DNA of 16,778 nucleotides from Bdellovibrionales bacterium (GCA_027320785.1 DAHVKR010000001.1:1-16778), one strand, 5' to 3'; positions 1 to 7,223 are shown, numbered from the stretch's first letter. Program-made: numbers and translations. Notes: generated by a model from the letters alone, not told the origin.

Positions 1-359
1 TTGTGAATGGGAATGATCCTGTTGAATCCTACTTGGCTATCGAAGAGGAAATGGAATATATCCGCAAGACGGGTAAGCCTAGCTTTATAGAGGCTCGAGT
101 TTCCAGACTTTATGGGCACTCATCAGCTAGTGGTGCGAACCCTGTGCAAAACGAAGTCGATCCAGTTAAAATTTTCGAAGAAAAGCTTCTCAAGGCCGGA
201 CACTTGAAGCCAGCTCAGGTCAAAAAGATCTGGGCTCAATACGAAGAGGAAGGGGTTCGCGCTCAGGAGCAAGCGAGAGGTGAGCCGCAGCCGACCCATG
301 CAAGTATATGGGATCAGGTTTTTGTAAATAATGAAAATGCTGACTGGAGAAAATTCTAA
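1..359 (+). CDS. 2-oxoacid dehydrogenase E1 component, alpha subunit (3' part only)
   Basis: This is the C-terminal ~119 residues of a thiamine-diphosphate-dependent E1 alpha subunit; the gene starts before the window. The E1 alpha/beta tetramer decarboxylates a 2-oxoacid and passes the acyl group to the lipoyl E2 of the complex. Visible signs are the NGNDPVESY stretch that follows the TPP-binding region, the EARVSRLYGHSSASGAN segment matching the conserved RxxGHS loop of E1 alpha subunits, and a typical helical C-terminal tail. The GTG at position 3 is an internal codon, not a start. The stop (TAA) overlaps the ATG of the E1 beta gene by one base, so the two subunits are translationally coupled. 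The beta partner looks most like branched-chain 2-oxoacid dehydrogenase, so that substrate class is preferred, but pyruvate cannot be excluded from this fragment. Confidence 0.85.
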   Translation, partial: VNGNDPVESYLAIEEEMEYIRKTGKPSFIEARVSRLYGHSSASGANPVQNEVDPVKIFEEKLLKAGHLKPAQVKKIWAQYEEEGVRAQEQARGEPQPTHASIWDQVFVNNENADWRKF

Positions 360-1414
360 TGTCGAATATGGCACAAGCCATCCGAATGGCACTTCATGTA
401 GGTGAATCAAAACTAGGTGTTCAGGATATCTTTGGTCAGGATGTGGGCGCGCCCCTCGGGGGAGTTTTTACGGCTACACAAGGGCTTAAAAATGCATGGA
501 ATACGCCTTTAGATGAGCGCGGAATTATTGGAATGGCCATGGGAATTGCGATGGCCGGTGACCGTTGCGTCGCAGAGATTCAGTTTGTTGATTATATTTT
601 CAACACCATCGATTTACTCAAAATTGCAGGAAATACTCATTGGGTCACAAATGGGAATTATCAGCTGCCCTTGACTGTGATGACTCCTGTTGGGGCAGGT
701 ATTCGGGGAAGTATTTATCACTCTCATTCTTTTGATGCTTGGGCCTCTCGTTTGGCAGGTTGGAAAGTAGTGATGCCATCAAACCCACTAGATGCCTATG
801 GACTTTTGTTATCTGCTATTCAAGATCCGAACCCTGTTCTTTATTTGAAACCAAAAGCTTTAATGCGTGTAAAGGGTGAAGAACTAATCCCTGGTGAGCC
901 AGCGGAAGAAAAAGACTTAAAGGCTCGTATAGATGCTCCAATCGGGGATCGGGCCGACTGGAAACCGCAATGGCCTAAACTTGAAGAGTATTACGTTGAA
1001 ATTGGAAAAGGTAAAATCACTCGTGAGGGAAAAGACATCACTGTTGTCAGTTATGGTCGTCATCTTTTGATGTGTAATGAGGTGGCTGATCAGCTTAAAG
1101 AAGAAGGGATCTCAGTTGAGGTCATTGATTTACGATCCATTTTTCCTTATGACTGGCAATTGATTAAATCTTCCATAGAAAAAACAAATCGTGTTCTTTT
1201 CGTCAATGAAGATACCGAAGTTACAAACTTTGGTGAACACCTTGTTTATCGTTGTGTGCAGGAACTTTTTTATCATCTTTATGCTCGCCCTCGAGTTTTG
1301 GCAGGCAAAAATTTACCGGGCATTGGGCTCCATCATAATTTGGAAGAGGCTTCTGTCCCGCAGAAAGCTGATATCCTGAGAGAAATAAAAGAAATACTCA
1401 GCGAGGAGCCCTAA
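359..1414 (+). CDS. 2-oxoacid (probably branched-chain) dehydrogenase E1 component, beta subunit
   Basis: This 351-residue protein is the beta subunit of the alpha2beta2 thiamine-dependent E1 enzyme. The N-terminal pyrimidine-binding domain (about 1-185) has GGVFTATQGL, NTPLDERGI with the cofactor-activating Glu53, the AEIQFVDYIF motif, and YHSHSFDAW, which resembles the YHSQS motif of branched-chain E1 beta. The C-terminal transketolase domain (about 210-345) shows GKITREGKDITVVSYG and VEVIDLRSIFPYD. Two oddities are visible. The usual FGEDV motif reads FGQDV (Gln27). The linker after the YLKPKALMR segment is longer than normal, with an extra EEKDLKARIDAP...WKPQWPKLEEY stretch. The ATG is set by the TAATG overlap with the alpha gene, and the next gene starts directly after its stop. 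E2 and E3 are not in view. Family assignment is firm; the branched-chain preference is inferred. Confidence 0.88.
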   Translation: MSNMAQAIRMALHVGESKLGVQDIFGQDVGAPLGGVFTATQGLKNAWNTPLDERGIIGMAMGIAMAGDRCVAEIQFVDYIFNTIDLLKIAGNTHWVTNGNYQLPLTVMTPVGAGIRGSIYHSHSFDAWASRLAGWKVVMPSNPLDAYGLLLSAIQDPNPVLYLKPKALMRVKGEELIPGEPAEEKDLKARIDAPIGDRADWKPQWPKLEEYYVEIGKGKITREGKDITVVSYGRHLLMCNEVADQLKEEGISVEVIDLRSIFPYDWQLIKSSIEKTNRVLFVNEDTEVTNFGEHLVYRCVQELFYHLYARPRVLAGKNLPGIGLHHNLEEASVPQKADILREIKEILSEEP

Positions 1415-2257
1415 ATGGCAAAGGCCAAGTCCAAGGATAAAACAATTCGTCGGAGAGTTTCGAAAAGAAATACAAAAGCTGTCATCGATAAGTACGATCT
1501 CTATCGTCAGGCGGTTCAATCTCCTGAAACAGATGTGGACTTCTTCAAACGAGTTTACAAAGAACTGCGGGGATCTTCAGCTGAAATTTTCAGAGAAGAT
1601 TTTTGTGGAACTTTTTTATTAAGCACGACATGGGTTAAAAATAGACCACAGCATAAAGCGGTGGCCGTGGATATTGACCCGGAACCTCTTGAGTATGGCC
1701 GAAATCATTACTGGCAAAAACTTCCAGTGCTGACCCAAAAAAGACTTAAAATATTTGAAGGTGATGTTTTAGCCAGTCGTCTTCCAGAAGCGGACATTGT
1801 AGCAGCACTTAATTTCTCCTATTTTGTTTTCAAAAAAAGAAGTCAGTTGCGAGCTTATTTTTCGAATGTCTTTAATAGCCTTCGTAAAAAGGGTTTATTT
1901 GTTTTGGATGTATTCGGGGGAACCCAGTGTACGGATGCCATTGAAGATAAAGAAAAAAGGCCAGGTTTTACATATTTTTGGGATCAAGAAAGCTTTGATC
2001 CTGTGACAAATGAAGCTTTATTCCATATTCATTTTCAACTCAACGGAAGTAAGAAAATCGAGAATGTTTTTACTTATGACTGGCGTATGTGGAGTATTCC
2101 AGAGTTGCGAGACTTATTAGATGAGGTTGGCTTCAAGCGCACTCATATTTACTGGGAAGGAACCACCCGCAATGGTCAAGGGGATGGTAAATTTTCTCGT
2201 ACAGAGCAAGGTGAGGCTTGTTTAAGTTGGATTGCCTATATCGTGGCTGAAAAGTAA
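1415..2257 (+). CDS. Class I SAM-dependent methyltransferase, uncharacterised
   Basis: This 280-residue protein has a basic N-terminal tail (about 1-25, many Lys/Arg) followed by a Rossmann methyltransferase fold. Motif I reads REDFCGTFLLS (about 60-70). The acidic loop after beta-2 is AVDIDPEPLEYGR, and the later strand is VAALNFSYFVFKKRSQLRAYF, followed by LRKKGLFVLDVFGG. The second half, with FTYFWDQESFDPV, FTYDWRMWSIPELRDLL and YWEG, matches a widespread but functionally unassigned methyltransferase family, as I recall it. The substrate is unknown. The ATG abuts the TAA of the E1 beta gene with no gap, so it is co-transcribed and probably translationally coupled to the dehydrogenase, although no metabolic link is obvious. 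The stop codon lies within the loop of a putative terminator hairpin. Confidence 0.8.
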   Translation: MAKAKSKDKTIRRRVSKRNTKAVIDKYDLYRQAVQSPETDVDFFKRVYKELRGSSAEIFREDFCGTFLLSTTWVKNRPQHKAVAVDIDPEPLEYGRNHYWQKLPVLTQKRLKIFEGDVLASRLPEADIVAALNFSYFVFKKRSQLRAYFSNVFNSLRKKGLFVLDVFGGTQCTDAIEDKEKRPGFTYFWDQESFDPVTNEALFHIHFQLNGSKKIENVFTYDWRMWSIPELRDLLDEVGFKRTHIYWEGTTRNGQGDGKFSRTEQGEACLSWIAYIVAEK

Positions 2258-2275
2258 AGCTTCAGCCGTCTTTTC
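2245..2275 (+). terminator. Putative Rho-independent terminator of the E1-methyltransferase operon
   Basis: A 7-bp perfect inverted repeat, GGCTGAA (2245-2251) and TTCAGCC (2261-2267), encloses a 9-base loop that contains the methyltransferase stop codon (2255-2257). A run of four T follows at 2271-2274. The T-tract is short and only present on the plus-strand side, so this would end the rightward operon just before the convergent pyrE. Moderate confidence, because the stem is short. Confidence 0.45.
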
Positions 2276-2280
2276 GATAA

Positions 2281-2847
2281 TTATTTTGCGAATTGTTTGA
2301 GTTCATCCATCGTAAATAAACTAAAAAGATTTAGGCCTTTTTCTTGAAAGGCAGACAAGTCTTTTCCTCTCTGAATCACACAAAAAACATTTGTAATAAG
2401 AGCCCCTGACTGTCGGAGATCTTCGGTACTGAGAAGAACTTGGCCTCCCGTTGTCACAACATCTTCAATGATCAGAAGTTTTTTATTCTTTATTTCAAGT
2501 CCTTCAGCAAACTGTTCTGTTCCATAATCTTTTGCTTTTTTTCTTACAAAAACACAGGGAATACCTGTTGCAAGAGAGAGGGCTGTTGCGATGGGGATGC
2601 CCCCCATTTCAAGCCCAGCTAAAGCCTCTGTATCGGATGGAATATGGGGAGCGAGATGCTCAGCAACGCTTTTAAGCAAATGTGGTTGAGACTCAAATCG
2701 ATATTTATCAAAGTACTCAGTGGAAGTTTGTCCCGAGCGAAGTTTGAAGTTTCCTGTTCGATAACAAGTTTGAAAAATAGCTTGGCAGAGCGAAGAACGA
2801 TCTAGGCTGGGAAGAAGAGATGTTTGGCCATTTTTTGAAAGGGTCAT
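2281..2847 (-). CDS. pyrE: Orotate phosphoribosyltransferase
   Basis: PyrE transfers phosphoribose from PRPP to orotate to give orotidine 5'-monophosphate, the fifth step of de novo pyrimidine synthesis, in the cytoplasm. The 188-residue protein has the usual length. It shows the orotate-loop region YFDKYRFE (45-52), the flexible catalytic loop RKKAKDYGT (102-110), and the diagnostic PRPP-binding motif LLIIEDVVTTGG (124-135). The start is supported by an AGGAG ribosome binding site 6 bases upstream of the ATG. The gene converges on the methyltransferase gene with a 23-bp gap and is separated from upstream cutA by about 180 bp, so it may have its own promoter; I could not identify a good one. 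Confidence 0.93.
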   Translation of the reverse strand: MTLSKNGQTSLLPSLDRSSLCQAIFQTCYRTGNFKLRSGQTSTEYFDKYRFESQPHLLKSVAEHLAPHIPSDTEALAGLEMGGIPIATALSLATGIPCVFVRKKAKDYGTEQFAEGLEIKNKKLLIIEDVVTTGGQVLLSTEDLRQSGALITNVFCVIQRGKDLSAFQEKGLNLFSLFTMDELKQFAK

Positions 2848-2935
2848 TTTGGCTCCTATAGGGAATAATCAATCTGGCCTCAAGTATGCACAATTTTAAT
2901 TCAGAGAGACAGCTTTGTCGTCTGGAGTCGAATAA

Positions 2936-3244
2936 ATGAAGTGGATCTTGAAAAATGATTGGGAAATAGCTCGCATTTTCTTAATCTTAGCGCTTTTAAC
3001 TTTTGGTTTTGTTTGGGCTTTGCAAGGGCTCATTTTGCCCCCACCAACCATGCCTCATATGCAGAGTTACAGTCAGAAGGGCTTAGAACAAGAAGGCAAG
3101 GGATCTCGTAGGGGTGATGTTTTTTTAGAAAAGTCTGACAGCGACTTAGGCGTTTTTGATCTGTCTTTATTAAAGAAACCCACTCCTTTGAGGAGTCCAG
3201 CTTCTTTTTCCATAAAAAAGAGGAATCAATCGACCAAAAATTAA
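2936..3244 (+). CDS. Hypothetical small single-pass membrane protein, antisense to cutA
   Basis: This open frame of 102 codons has no family I recognise. The first 35 residues look like a real membrane protein start: MKWILKNDWE, then a hydrophobic segment ARIFLILALLTFGFVWALQGL (about 12-32), then a PPP-containing linker and a polar, Lys/Ser-rich tail. A GGAG Shine-Dalgarno at 2924-2927 lies 8 bases before the ATG. Against it, codons from 3030 onward lie antisense to the last two thirds of cutA, which is unmistakable, so about 215 bp of double coding would be needed. The N-terminal part falls outside cutA. The gene may be genuine, with a long convergent overlap, or a chance frame. Confidence 0.35.
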   Translation: MKWILKNDWEIARIFLILALLTFGFVWALQGLILPPPTMPHMQSYSQKGLEQEGKGSRRGDVFLEKSDSDLGVFDLSLLKKPTPLRSPASFSIKKRNQSTKN

Positions 3245-3350
3245 CACAGGTCGCAAGTTTTTGAGAGAGTAGCTTGTGGCAGATTTCTTTTGCGATTTTT
3301 TTTTGAGGCCAAGTAACGTAGAGGAGCCTGATAGAGGTTTTTGATTTCAT
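3030..3350 (-). CDS. cutA: CutA1 family divalent-ion tolerance protein
   Basis: CutA1 proteins are small cytoplasmic trimers with a ferredoxin-like fold that bind divalent metals such as copper; their physiological role is still unsettled. The 106-residue product starting at 3350 carries the family pattern throughout: RLLYVTWPQ at the N terminus, KLLSQKLATCVNFW with the conserved ACVN-like turn, FLWKKKLDSSKEWVSLIKT, then KKHHPYEIPCLLVL with the hallmark HPYE(V/I)P, and SAYEAWL at the end. An upstream in-frame ATG at 3383 would add 11 residues. I prefer 3350 because it makes an ATGA overlap with the stop of the CBS membrane protein gene and gives the normal family length. The open reading frame on the opposite strand overlaps its 3' part. 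Confidence 0.9.
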   Translation of the reverse strand: MKSKTSIRLLYVTWPQKKIAKEICHKLLSQKLATCVNFWSIDSSFLWKKKLDSSKEWVSLIKTDQKRLSRCQTFLKKHHPYEIPCLLVLSPSDCNSAYEAWLVGAK

Positions 3351-4387
3351 GTTTTTCGATATCGTTGTTTTCGAAGTTGCCATTGCTCGAGAGCATATTT
3401 TCTCATGTCTTCAACACTATCGAATTCATCTACAATTTCAACCCCCAGAAGAGTTTCTATGGCATCTTCTAAAGTCACAAGGCCTGTGACAACGCCATAC
3501 TCATCAACCGCCAGCGCAAGATGTTCTTTTTCTCGAATAAAATAATCAAGCAATTGAGAAACGTGCATACGCTCTGATACGGTTGCAATAGGAGTAAGAA
3601 GCTCACCTATTTTTTTGTTGTGCTCATCGTTTGAAAGAGCCTCCAAAATTCGATAGCGAGAAGTCATGCCTATAATATTGTCTAAGTTTTCATGATAGAC
3701 AGGGATTCGAGAGAAGCGAATAGGTTTAAATTTCTCTACGACATCATCCACGGTTTCTGTTTTTTCAAGCGCGAACAGGACAGTTCGAGGTGTCATAACA
3801 TCTGAAACAAAAATTTTATCCAACATGAGAAGGTTTTTAATTATTGTTGATTCTTTTGTTTTGATGGTGCCTTCTTCGGCTCCAATTTGAGCGGTCATGA
3901 TAAGCTCATCCCGAGTCATTTCAGGCGCTTCATGTTCCTGTTTAAAAAGAGCACTCACCTTCTCAATCAACCAAACAGCCGGGTACATAAAGAAGATCAT
4001 CGCTTGAATGATATAGGCCGAAAGAGGTGCAAATTTTTTCCAGTAAGTTGATCCAACAGACTTGGGGATAACTTCGCAAAAAACTAAGAAAATCAAACTG
4101 AGGGTTCCAGAGTAAATGGCAAGGATGGTTTCTCCATATTGCTGTTGAACGAAATAGGCAATCAGAGAGGAGCCCAAAATGTTGTTAAGGGTGTTCACGG
4201 TCAAAATAGCAGAAAGAGGACGATCGATTTTATCCAAGTGGTGTTCGAGTAGAGGCCCATAGGGCTTTTTAGACTCAACAGCTAAAGCAACGAAAGCGGA
4301 GTTAACAGACAGAATAACGGCTTCCATCAGGGCCGTAACGAATGAAATGATAATAACAACAATTGTAACAAGTATGAGACTGGTCAT
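3347..4387 (-). CDS. CNNM/CorC-type membrane protein with DUF21 and tandem CBS domains
   Basis: This 346-residue inner-membrane protein belongs to the CNNM/CorC ('hemolysin family') group, implicated in magnesium or other divalent cation efflux. The N-terminal DUF21 domain has about four hydrophobic segments (near 2-24, 60-80, 87-108 and 122-145), with the EVIPKSVG motif after the third. An acidic linker, MTRDELIMTAQIGAEEGTI, leads to VSDVMTPR and a CBS pair (about 195-255 and 262-322), the second containing LALAVDEYGVVTGLVTLEDAIETLLG, which is characteristic. It ends shortly after the CBS pair, so the C-terminal CorC_HlyC domain of full-length CorC proteins is absent. cutA is coupled to it by an ATGA overlap, which fits a shared role in divalent metal handling. 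No clear ribosome binding site precedes the ATG. Confidence 0.87.
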   Translation of the reverse strand: MTSLILVTIVVIIISFVTALMEAVILSVNSAFVALAVESKKPYGPLLEHHLDKIDRPLSAILTVNTLNNILGSSLIAYFVQQQYGETILAIYSGTLSLIFLVFCEVIPKSVGSTYWKKFAPLSAYIIQAMIFFMYPAVWLIEKVSALFKQEHEAPEMTRDELIMTAQIGAEEGTIKTKESTIIKNLLMLDKIFVSDVMTPRTVLFALEKTETVDDVVEKFKPIRFSRIPVYHENLDNIIGMTSRYRILEALSNDEHNKKIGELLTPIATVSERMHVSQLLDYFIREKEHLALAVDEYGVVTGLVTLEDAIETLLGVEIVDEFDSVEDMRKYALEQWQLRKQRYRKT

Positions 4388-4640
4388 AGAAGTATGAGTT
4401 TGGGGGGTAAGGGTATAAGGGCAAAGTGTCTACACGAGTCGGGCATCAGGTATAAGGTTAAATTCATTATAAATGATCGTCACGGTTAGAGAGTGAATAA
4501 CGCATGACAAGAGTCTAGTTCCTTACGAATAAATTTCATTTTCTCAACTTAAAACGCCTCAAATTGAGAATTGAGTGAATTATACAACCTAAGTTTACGG
4601 AAAAAGATAAAATGGAAGTAGATCAGAAGTGGTGGTACGT
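4388..4640. other. Intergenic region between divergent CBS-protein gene and small ORF
   Basis: No gene of normal size is visible. A perfect -10 hexamer (TATAAT read on the minus strand, 4466-4471) could serve the leftward CBS-protein gene, but I see no matching -35 at normal spacing. The same AT-rich patch reads TATAAA on the plus strand. An imperfect inverted repeat lies at 4541-4570 (listed separately). A 10-codon frame, MEVDQKWWYV, runs from 4612 to 4644 and overlaps the next ATG. The rest shows nothing I can interpret. Confidence 0.4.
4541..4570. repeat. Inverted repeat, 10-bp arms with one mismatch
   Basis: The arms TTCTCAACTT (4541-4550) and AAATTGAGAA (4561-4570) pair at nine of ten positions around a 10-base loop. 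It lies about 70 bp upstream of the small ORF at 4641 and has no T-run after it, so a protein-binding operator or an RNA leader hairpin fits better than a terminator. No known motif is recognised. Confidence 0.4.
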
Positions 4641-4802
4641 ATGAAGAAAATGTTTAAGATCATGATTTATTTAGCTGGCATAGCCCTTATTGTAGGAATT
4701 GGTGCCTGGGCTGATTACTCAACAACTGACTACAGGCACTTGCAGAATAAAAATGGTCATGTCTCAATAAAAGAGATTTTCTCCTTTAAAAATGGACGCT
4801 AG
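4641..4802 (+). CDS. Hypothetical 53-residue membrane or exported peptide
   Basis: This short frame encodes a 53-residue peptide beginning MKKMFKIMIYLAG, with a hydrophobic segment of about 17 residues (8-24, IYLAGIALIVGIGAWA) followed by a polar tail DYSTTDYRHLQNKNGHVSIKEIF. The basic N terminus and the AWA|D junction could be either a membrane anchor or a signal peptide. A GGTGG sequence at 4631-4635 sits 5 bases before the ATG as a plausible ribosome binding site. A 10-codon upstream frame overlaps its start by ATGA. A strong terminator stands about 70 bp downstream, which supports an expressed transcription unit. There is no family I recognise; function unknown. Confidence 0.5.
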   Translation: MKKMFKIMIYLAGIALIVGIGAWADYSTTDYRHLQNKNGHVSIKEIFSFKNGR

Positions 4803-4870
4803 GACGCCAATAGGTTTGTTGGTGGGAGTTTTGAGCTAAGTCTCGATACATTCGACTTGTGGAACTCAAA

Positions 4871-4908
4871 TTAAAAGAGCGGCTTTTCAGCCGCTCTTTT
4901 AATTTTTT
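4871..4908. terminator. Strong, probably bidirectional, Rho-independent terminator
   Basis: A perfect 14-bp inverted repeat, TTAAAAGAGCGGCT (4871-4884) and AGCCGCTCTTTTAA (4889-4902), with a TTTC tetraloop is followed by six T (4903-4908). The A and T tracts inside the stem also give a terminator-like form on the minus strand, so it probably ends both the small rightward ORF at 4641 and the leftward fusA transcript, whose stop is at 4954. A second, outer pair TCTCGATAC (4841-4849) and GTATCGAGA (4910-4918) flanks it. Confidence 0.85.
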
Positions 4909-4953
4909 AGTATCGAGATAGATCAATGCTATTCAAAAATAAAAAATACTTAT

Positions 4954-7062
4954 TTACTTTTGTTCAGCAGCACGTTTGGCTTGGTACTTTTTCACCAAGT
5001 CATCTTGGATATTGCGAGGAGCTTGAGAGTATTTCGCAAATTCCATCGTGAACTCACCCTTACCTTTTGTAGCAGAGCGAAGATCTGTGGAGTATCCAAA
5101 CATTTCAGTCAATGGGACTTCCGCTTCAATCACCACGGAACCTTCGAAAGAAGTTGTTCCTGTGATTACACCACGTCGTTGGTTGATCTGTCCTGTTGCA
5201 GGGCCTTGGTACTCTTCTGGAACGGTTGTTTCCAATTTCATAATAGGCTCAAGCACAACAGGTTTTGCTTTCGGATAAACCTCACGCATAGCTGCCATCG
5301 CACAAATTTTGAAGGCCATGTAGCTTGAATCCACGTCATGGTAAGAACCATCTTCTAGATCCACTTCAACGCCCACAATGGGGAATCCAATCAGAGGGCC
5401 CTTCACGCATTGTTCACGGAAACCTTCCTCAACAGCTGGGATGAATTCCTTCGGAATACGTCCACCCACGACCTTGTTATTGAATTTGAAAACAGCTCCA
5501 TCTTCCTGAGGAGGAAGAGGACGGATTTTACCCACTGTTTTCGCGAACTGACCCGAACCACCCGTTTGCTTTTTATGAGTGTAATCGTATTCAGCCTCTG
5601 CGTTGATTGTTTCACGATAAGCCACCTGAGGTTGACCCACAGTCACTTCACAGCTGAACTCACGCTTCATACGCTCGATGTAGATTTCCAAGTGAAGCTC
5701 ACCCATTCCTGAGATAATAGTTTCATTGGACTCTTCATCTCGATGAACGCGGAAAGTAGGATCTTCCTTACGGAACTTTTGAAGAGCCTTTGAGAAGTTA
5801 TTCACTCCATCTTTTGTTTTAGGAGCAATGGCTAAGCTGATCACAGGATCTGGCACATGCATAGATTGCATAGAGGCCTGAATTCTATCATCACAGAAGG
5901 TATCACCTGAAGCACAATCCACACCGAAAACGGCTATGATATCACCCGCATAAGAAGTTTCGATATCTTCCATTTTGTCTGAGTGCATGCGCACAAGACG
6001 TGGAACCTTAACGGATTTCTTATTAGCCTGATTGTAAATAAAATCACCCTTTGAAACTTTACCTTGGTAAACGCGCATATAAGTGAGCTGACCAAATGGA
6101 GTTTCCTGAAGTTTGAAAGCCAACATAACAAGGGGCTTGTCATTATCGGGGAAGAGTTCAAATTTTTCTTCGTCCTTCGTTAAATCAAGAGCGTGCTCTT
6201 TCTTTTCGGCAGGTGTTGGTAAGTAAGCTATAACACCATCCAAAAGAAGCTGAACACCTTTGTTTTTGAAAGCAGATCCACAGAAGACAGGGCAAAGTTT
6301 CAAGCTGATCACACCTTTACGGATAGCCGCTTTCATTTCGTCGATTGTGGGCTCTTCTTCCATCAGGAATTTTTCACCAATGGCATCGTCGATATCAGCT
6401 AGTTTACCGATCAAGATATGACGGTATTCTTTTGCCTTTTCAACTAAGTCATCAGGAATTGGAATTTCAGTGATTTTTTCACCTTGCTCGCCTTCGTTGA
6501 TGAAAGCTTTCATTGTGACAAGATCAACAGCACCTTTATGAGCATCTTCCAAACCAATTGGAATCTGAACCATAACGGCATTGAGTTTTAATTTATCTAC
6601 AAGGGCATCTTTCACGCGGAAAGGGTTTGCGCCTTGGCGATCTAGTTTGTTTACGAATGCCAAACGTGGAACATTGTAACGCTTCATTTGGCGGTCAACG
6701 GTGATAGACTGGGATTGAACGCCGGCTACACCGCAAAGAACTAGAACAGCACCGTCTAGAACGCGTAGAGATCTTTCAACCTCAACTGTGAAGTCCACGT
6801 GCCCGGGTGTATCGATTAGATTGATAATATGATCTTTCCATTGAACCTGAGTGGCTGCTGACTGGATGGTGATCCCTTTTTCTCTTTCAAGATCCATGGA
6901 GTCCATAGTGGCACCCACTCCATCTTTACCTCGCACCTCATGGATGGCGTGAATTTTACCGCCATAGAAGAGGATACGCTCAGACAAGGTTGTTTTACCT
7001 GAGTCGATGTGTGCTGAAATACCGATATTTCGCACAATATTGATGTCCCATTTTTTCGACAT
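4954..7062 (-). CDS. fusA: Translation elongation factor G, mitochondrial/spd EF-G1 type
   Basis: EF-G is the ribosomal GTPase that drives translocation of tRNA and mRNA. The 702-residue product has all five domains: the G domain with P-loop AHIDSGKTT (17-25), the switch region [20 protein letters not shown], and NKLD; domain II with [18 protein letters not shown]; and domains III-V, including [18 protein letters not shown] and RRGVITGT near the C terminus. Ser in the P-loop (AHIDSGKTT, not AHIDAGKTT), [16 protein letters not shown] and [11 protein letters not shown] match the mitochondrial EF-G1 and spirochaete-planctomycete-delta type rather than the E. coli type. An AAGGG ribosome binding site lies 6 bases before the ATG. 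It stands alone, away from rpsL, rpsG and tuf, diverging from the recQ-like gene. Confidence 0.97.
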   Translation of the reverse strand: MSKKWDINIVRNIGISAHIDSGKTTLSERILFYGGKIHAIHEVRGKDGVGATMDSMDLEREKGITIQSAATQVQWKDHIINLIDTPGHVDFTVEVERSLRVLDGAVLVLCGVAGVQSQSITVDRQMKRYNVPRLAFVNKLDRQGANPFRVKDALVDKLKLNAVMVQIPIGLEDAHKGAVDLVTMKAFINEGEQGEKITEIPIPDDLVEKAKEYRHILIGKLADIDDAIGEKFLMEEEPTIDEMKAAIRKGVISLKLCPVFCGSAFKNKGVQLLLDGVIAYLPTPAEKKEHALDLTKDEEKFELFPDNDKPLVMLAFKLQETPFGQLTYMRVYQGKVSKGDFIYNQANKKSVKVPRLVRMHSDKMEDIETSYAGDIIAVFGVDCASGDTFCDDRIQASMQSMHVPDPVISLAIAPKTKDGVNNFSKALQKFRKEDPTFRVHRDEESNETIISGMGELHLEIYIERMKREFSCEVTVGQPQVAYRETINAEAEYDYTHKKQTGGSGQFAKTVGKIRPLPPQEDGAVFKFNNKVVGGRIPKEFIPAVEEGFREQCVKGPLIGFPIVGVEVDLEDGSYHDVDSSYMAFKICAMAAMREVYPKAKPVVLEPIMKLETTVPEEYQGPATGQINQRRGVITGTTSFEGSVVIEAEVPLTEMFGYSTDLRSATKGKGEFTMEFAKYSQAPRNIQDDLVKKYQAKRAAEQK

Positions 7063-7169
7063 GATAAGCCCTTTCGCTATCCATTTGATTTAAACTTCCA
7101 AATCGGAACATAAGGGTCTACCATGACTTTTGCTGGTGTGCAAAACAAAGAAGACGGAGGATGGGGACC

Positions 7170-7197
7170 TTAACCAGAATCCAAAATAGAATATAAC
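7170..7197 (+). promoter_or_regulatory. Candidate sigma-70-type promoter for the recQ-like gene
   Basis: A -35-like TTAACC (7170-7175) and a -10-like TATAAC (7192-7197) are separated by 16 bp. Transcription would start near 7204, leaving a leader of about 20 bases that still includes the ribosome binding site at 7209-7215. The match is four of six and five of six to consensus. This is by eye only. Confidence 0.4.
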
Positions 7198-7223
7198 GCA
7201 TCGCATGTAAGAGGGTCTTAAGA

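Noticed and set aside
2848..2875. Minus-strand TTGAGG-17 bp-TATAGG as a pyrE promoter
   Set aside because: The -10 would overlap the AGGAG ribosome binding site, leaving an almost leaderless message without its Shine-Dalgarno.
4800..4920. Possible tRNA-like or cloverleaf RNA from the nested inverted repeats and a TTCGA sequence
   Set aside because: There is no acceptor stem, T-arm consensus or anticodon arm with proper spacing; the region is explained by a terminator with flanking repeats.
5410..5712. Open frames on the plus strand inside fusA (also 4960-5328 and 5048-5278)
   Set aside because: They lie antisense to strongly conserved EF-G coding sequence, have no ribosome binding sites or recognisable domains, and read as shadows of its codon use.
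7155..7196. GGAGG followed by ATG at 7161, suggesting a leader peptide before the recQ-like gene
   Set aside because: The Shine-Dalgarno abuts the ATG with no spacing, the frame has only about 11 codons, and it overlaps the candidate promoter.
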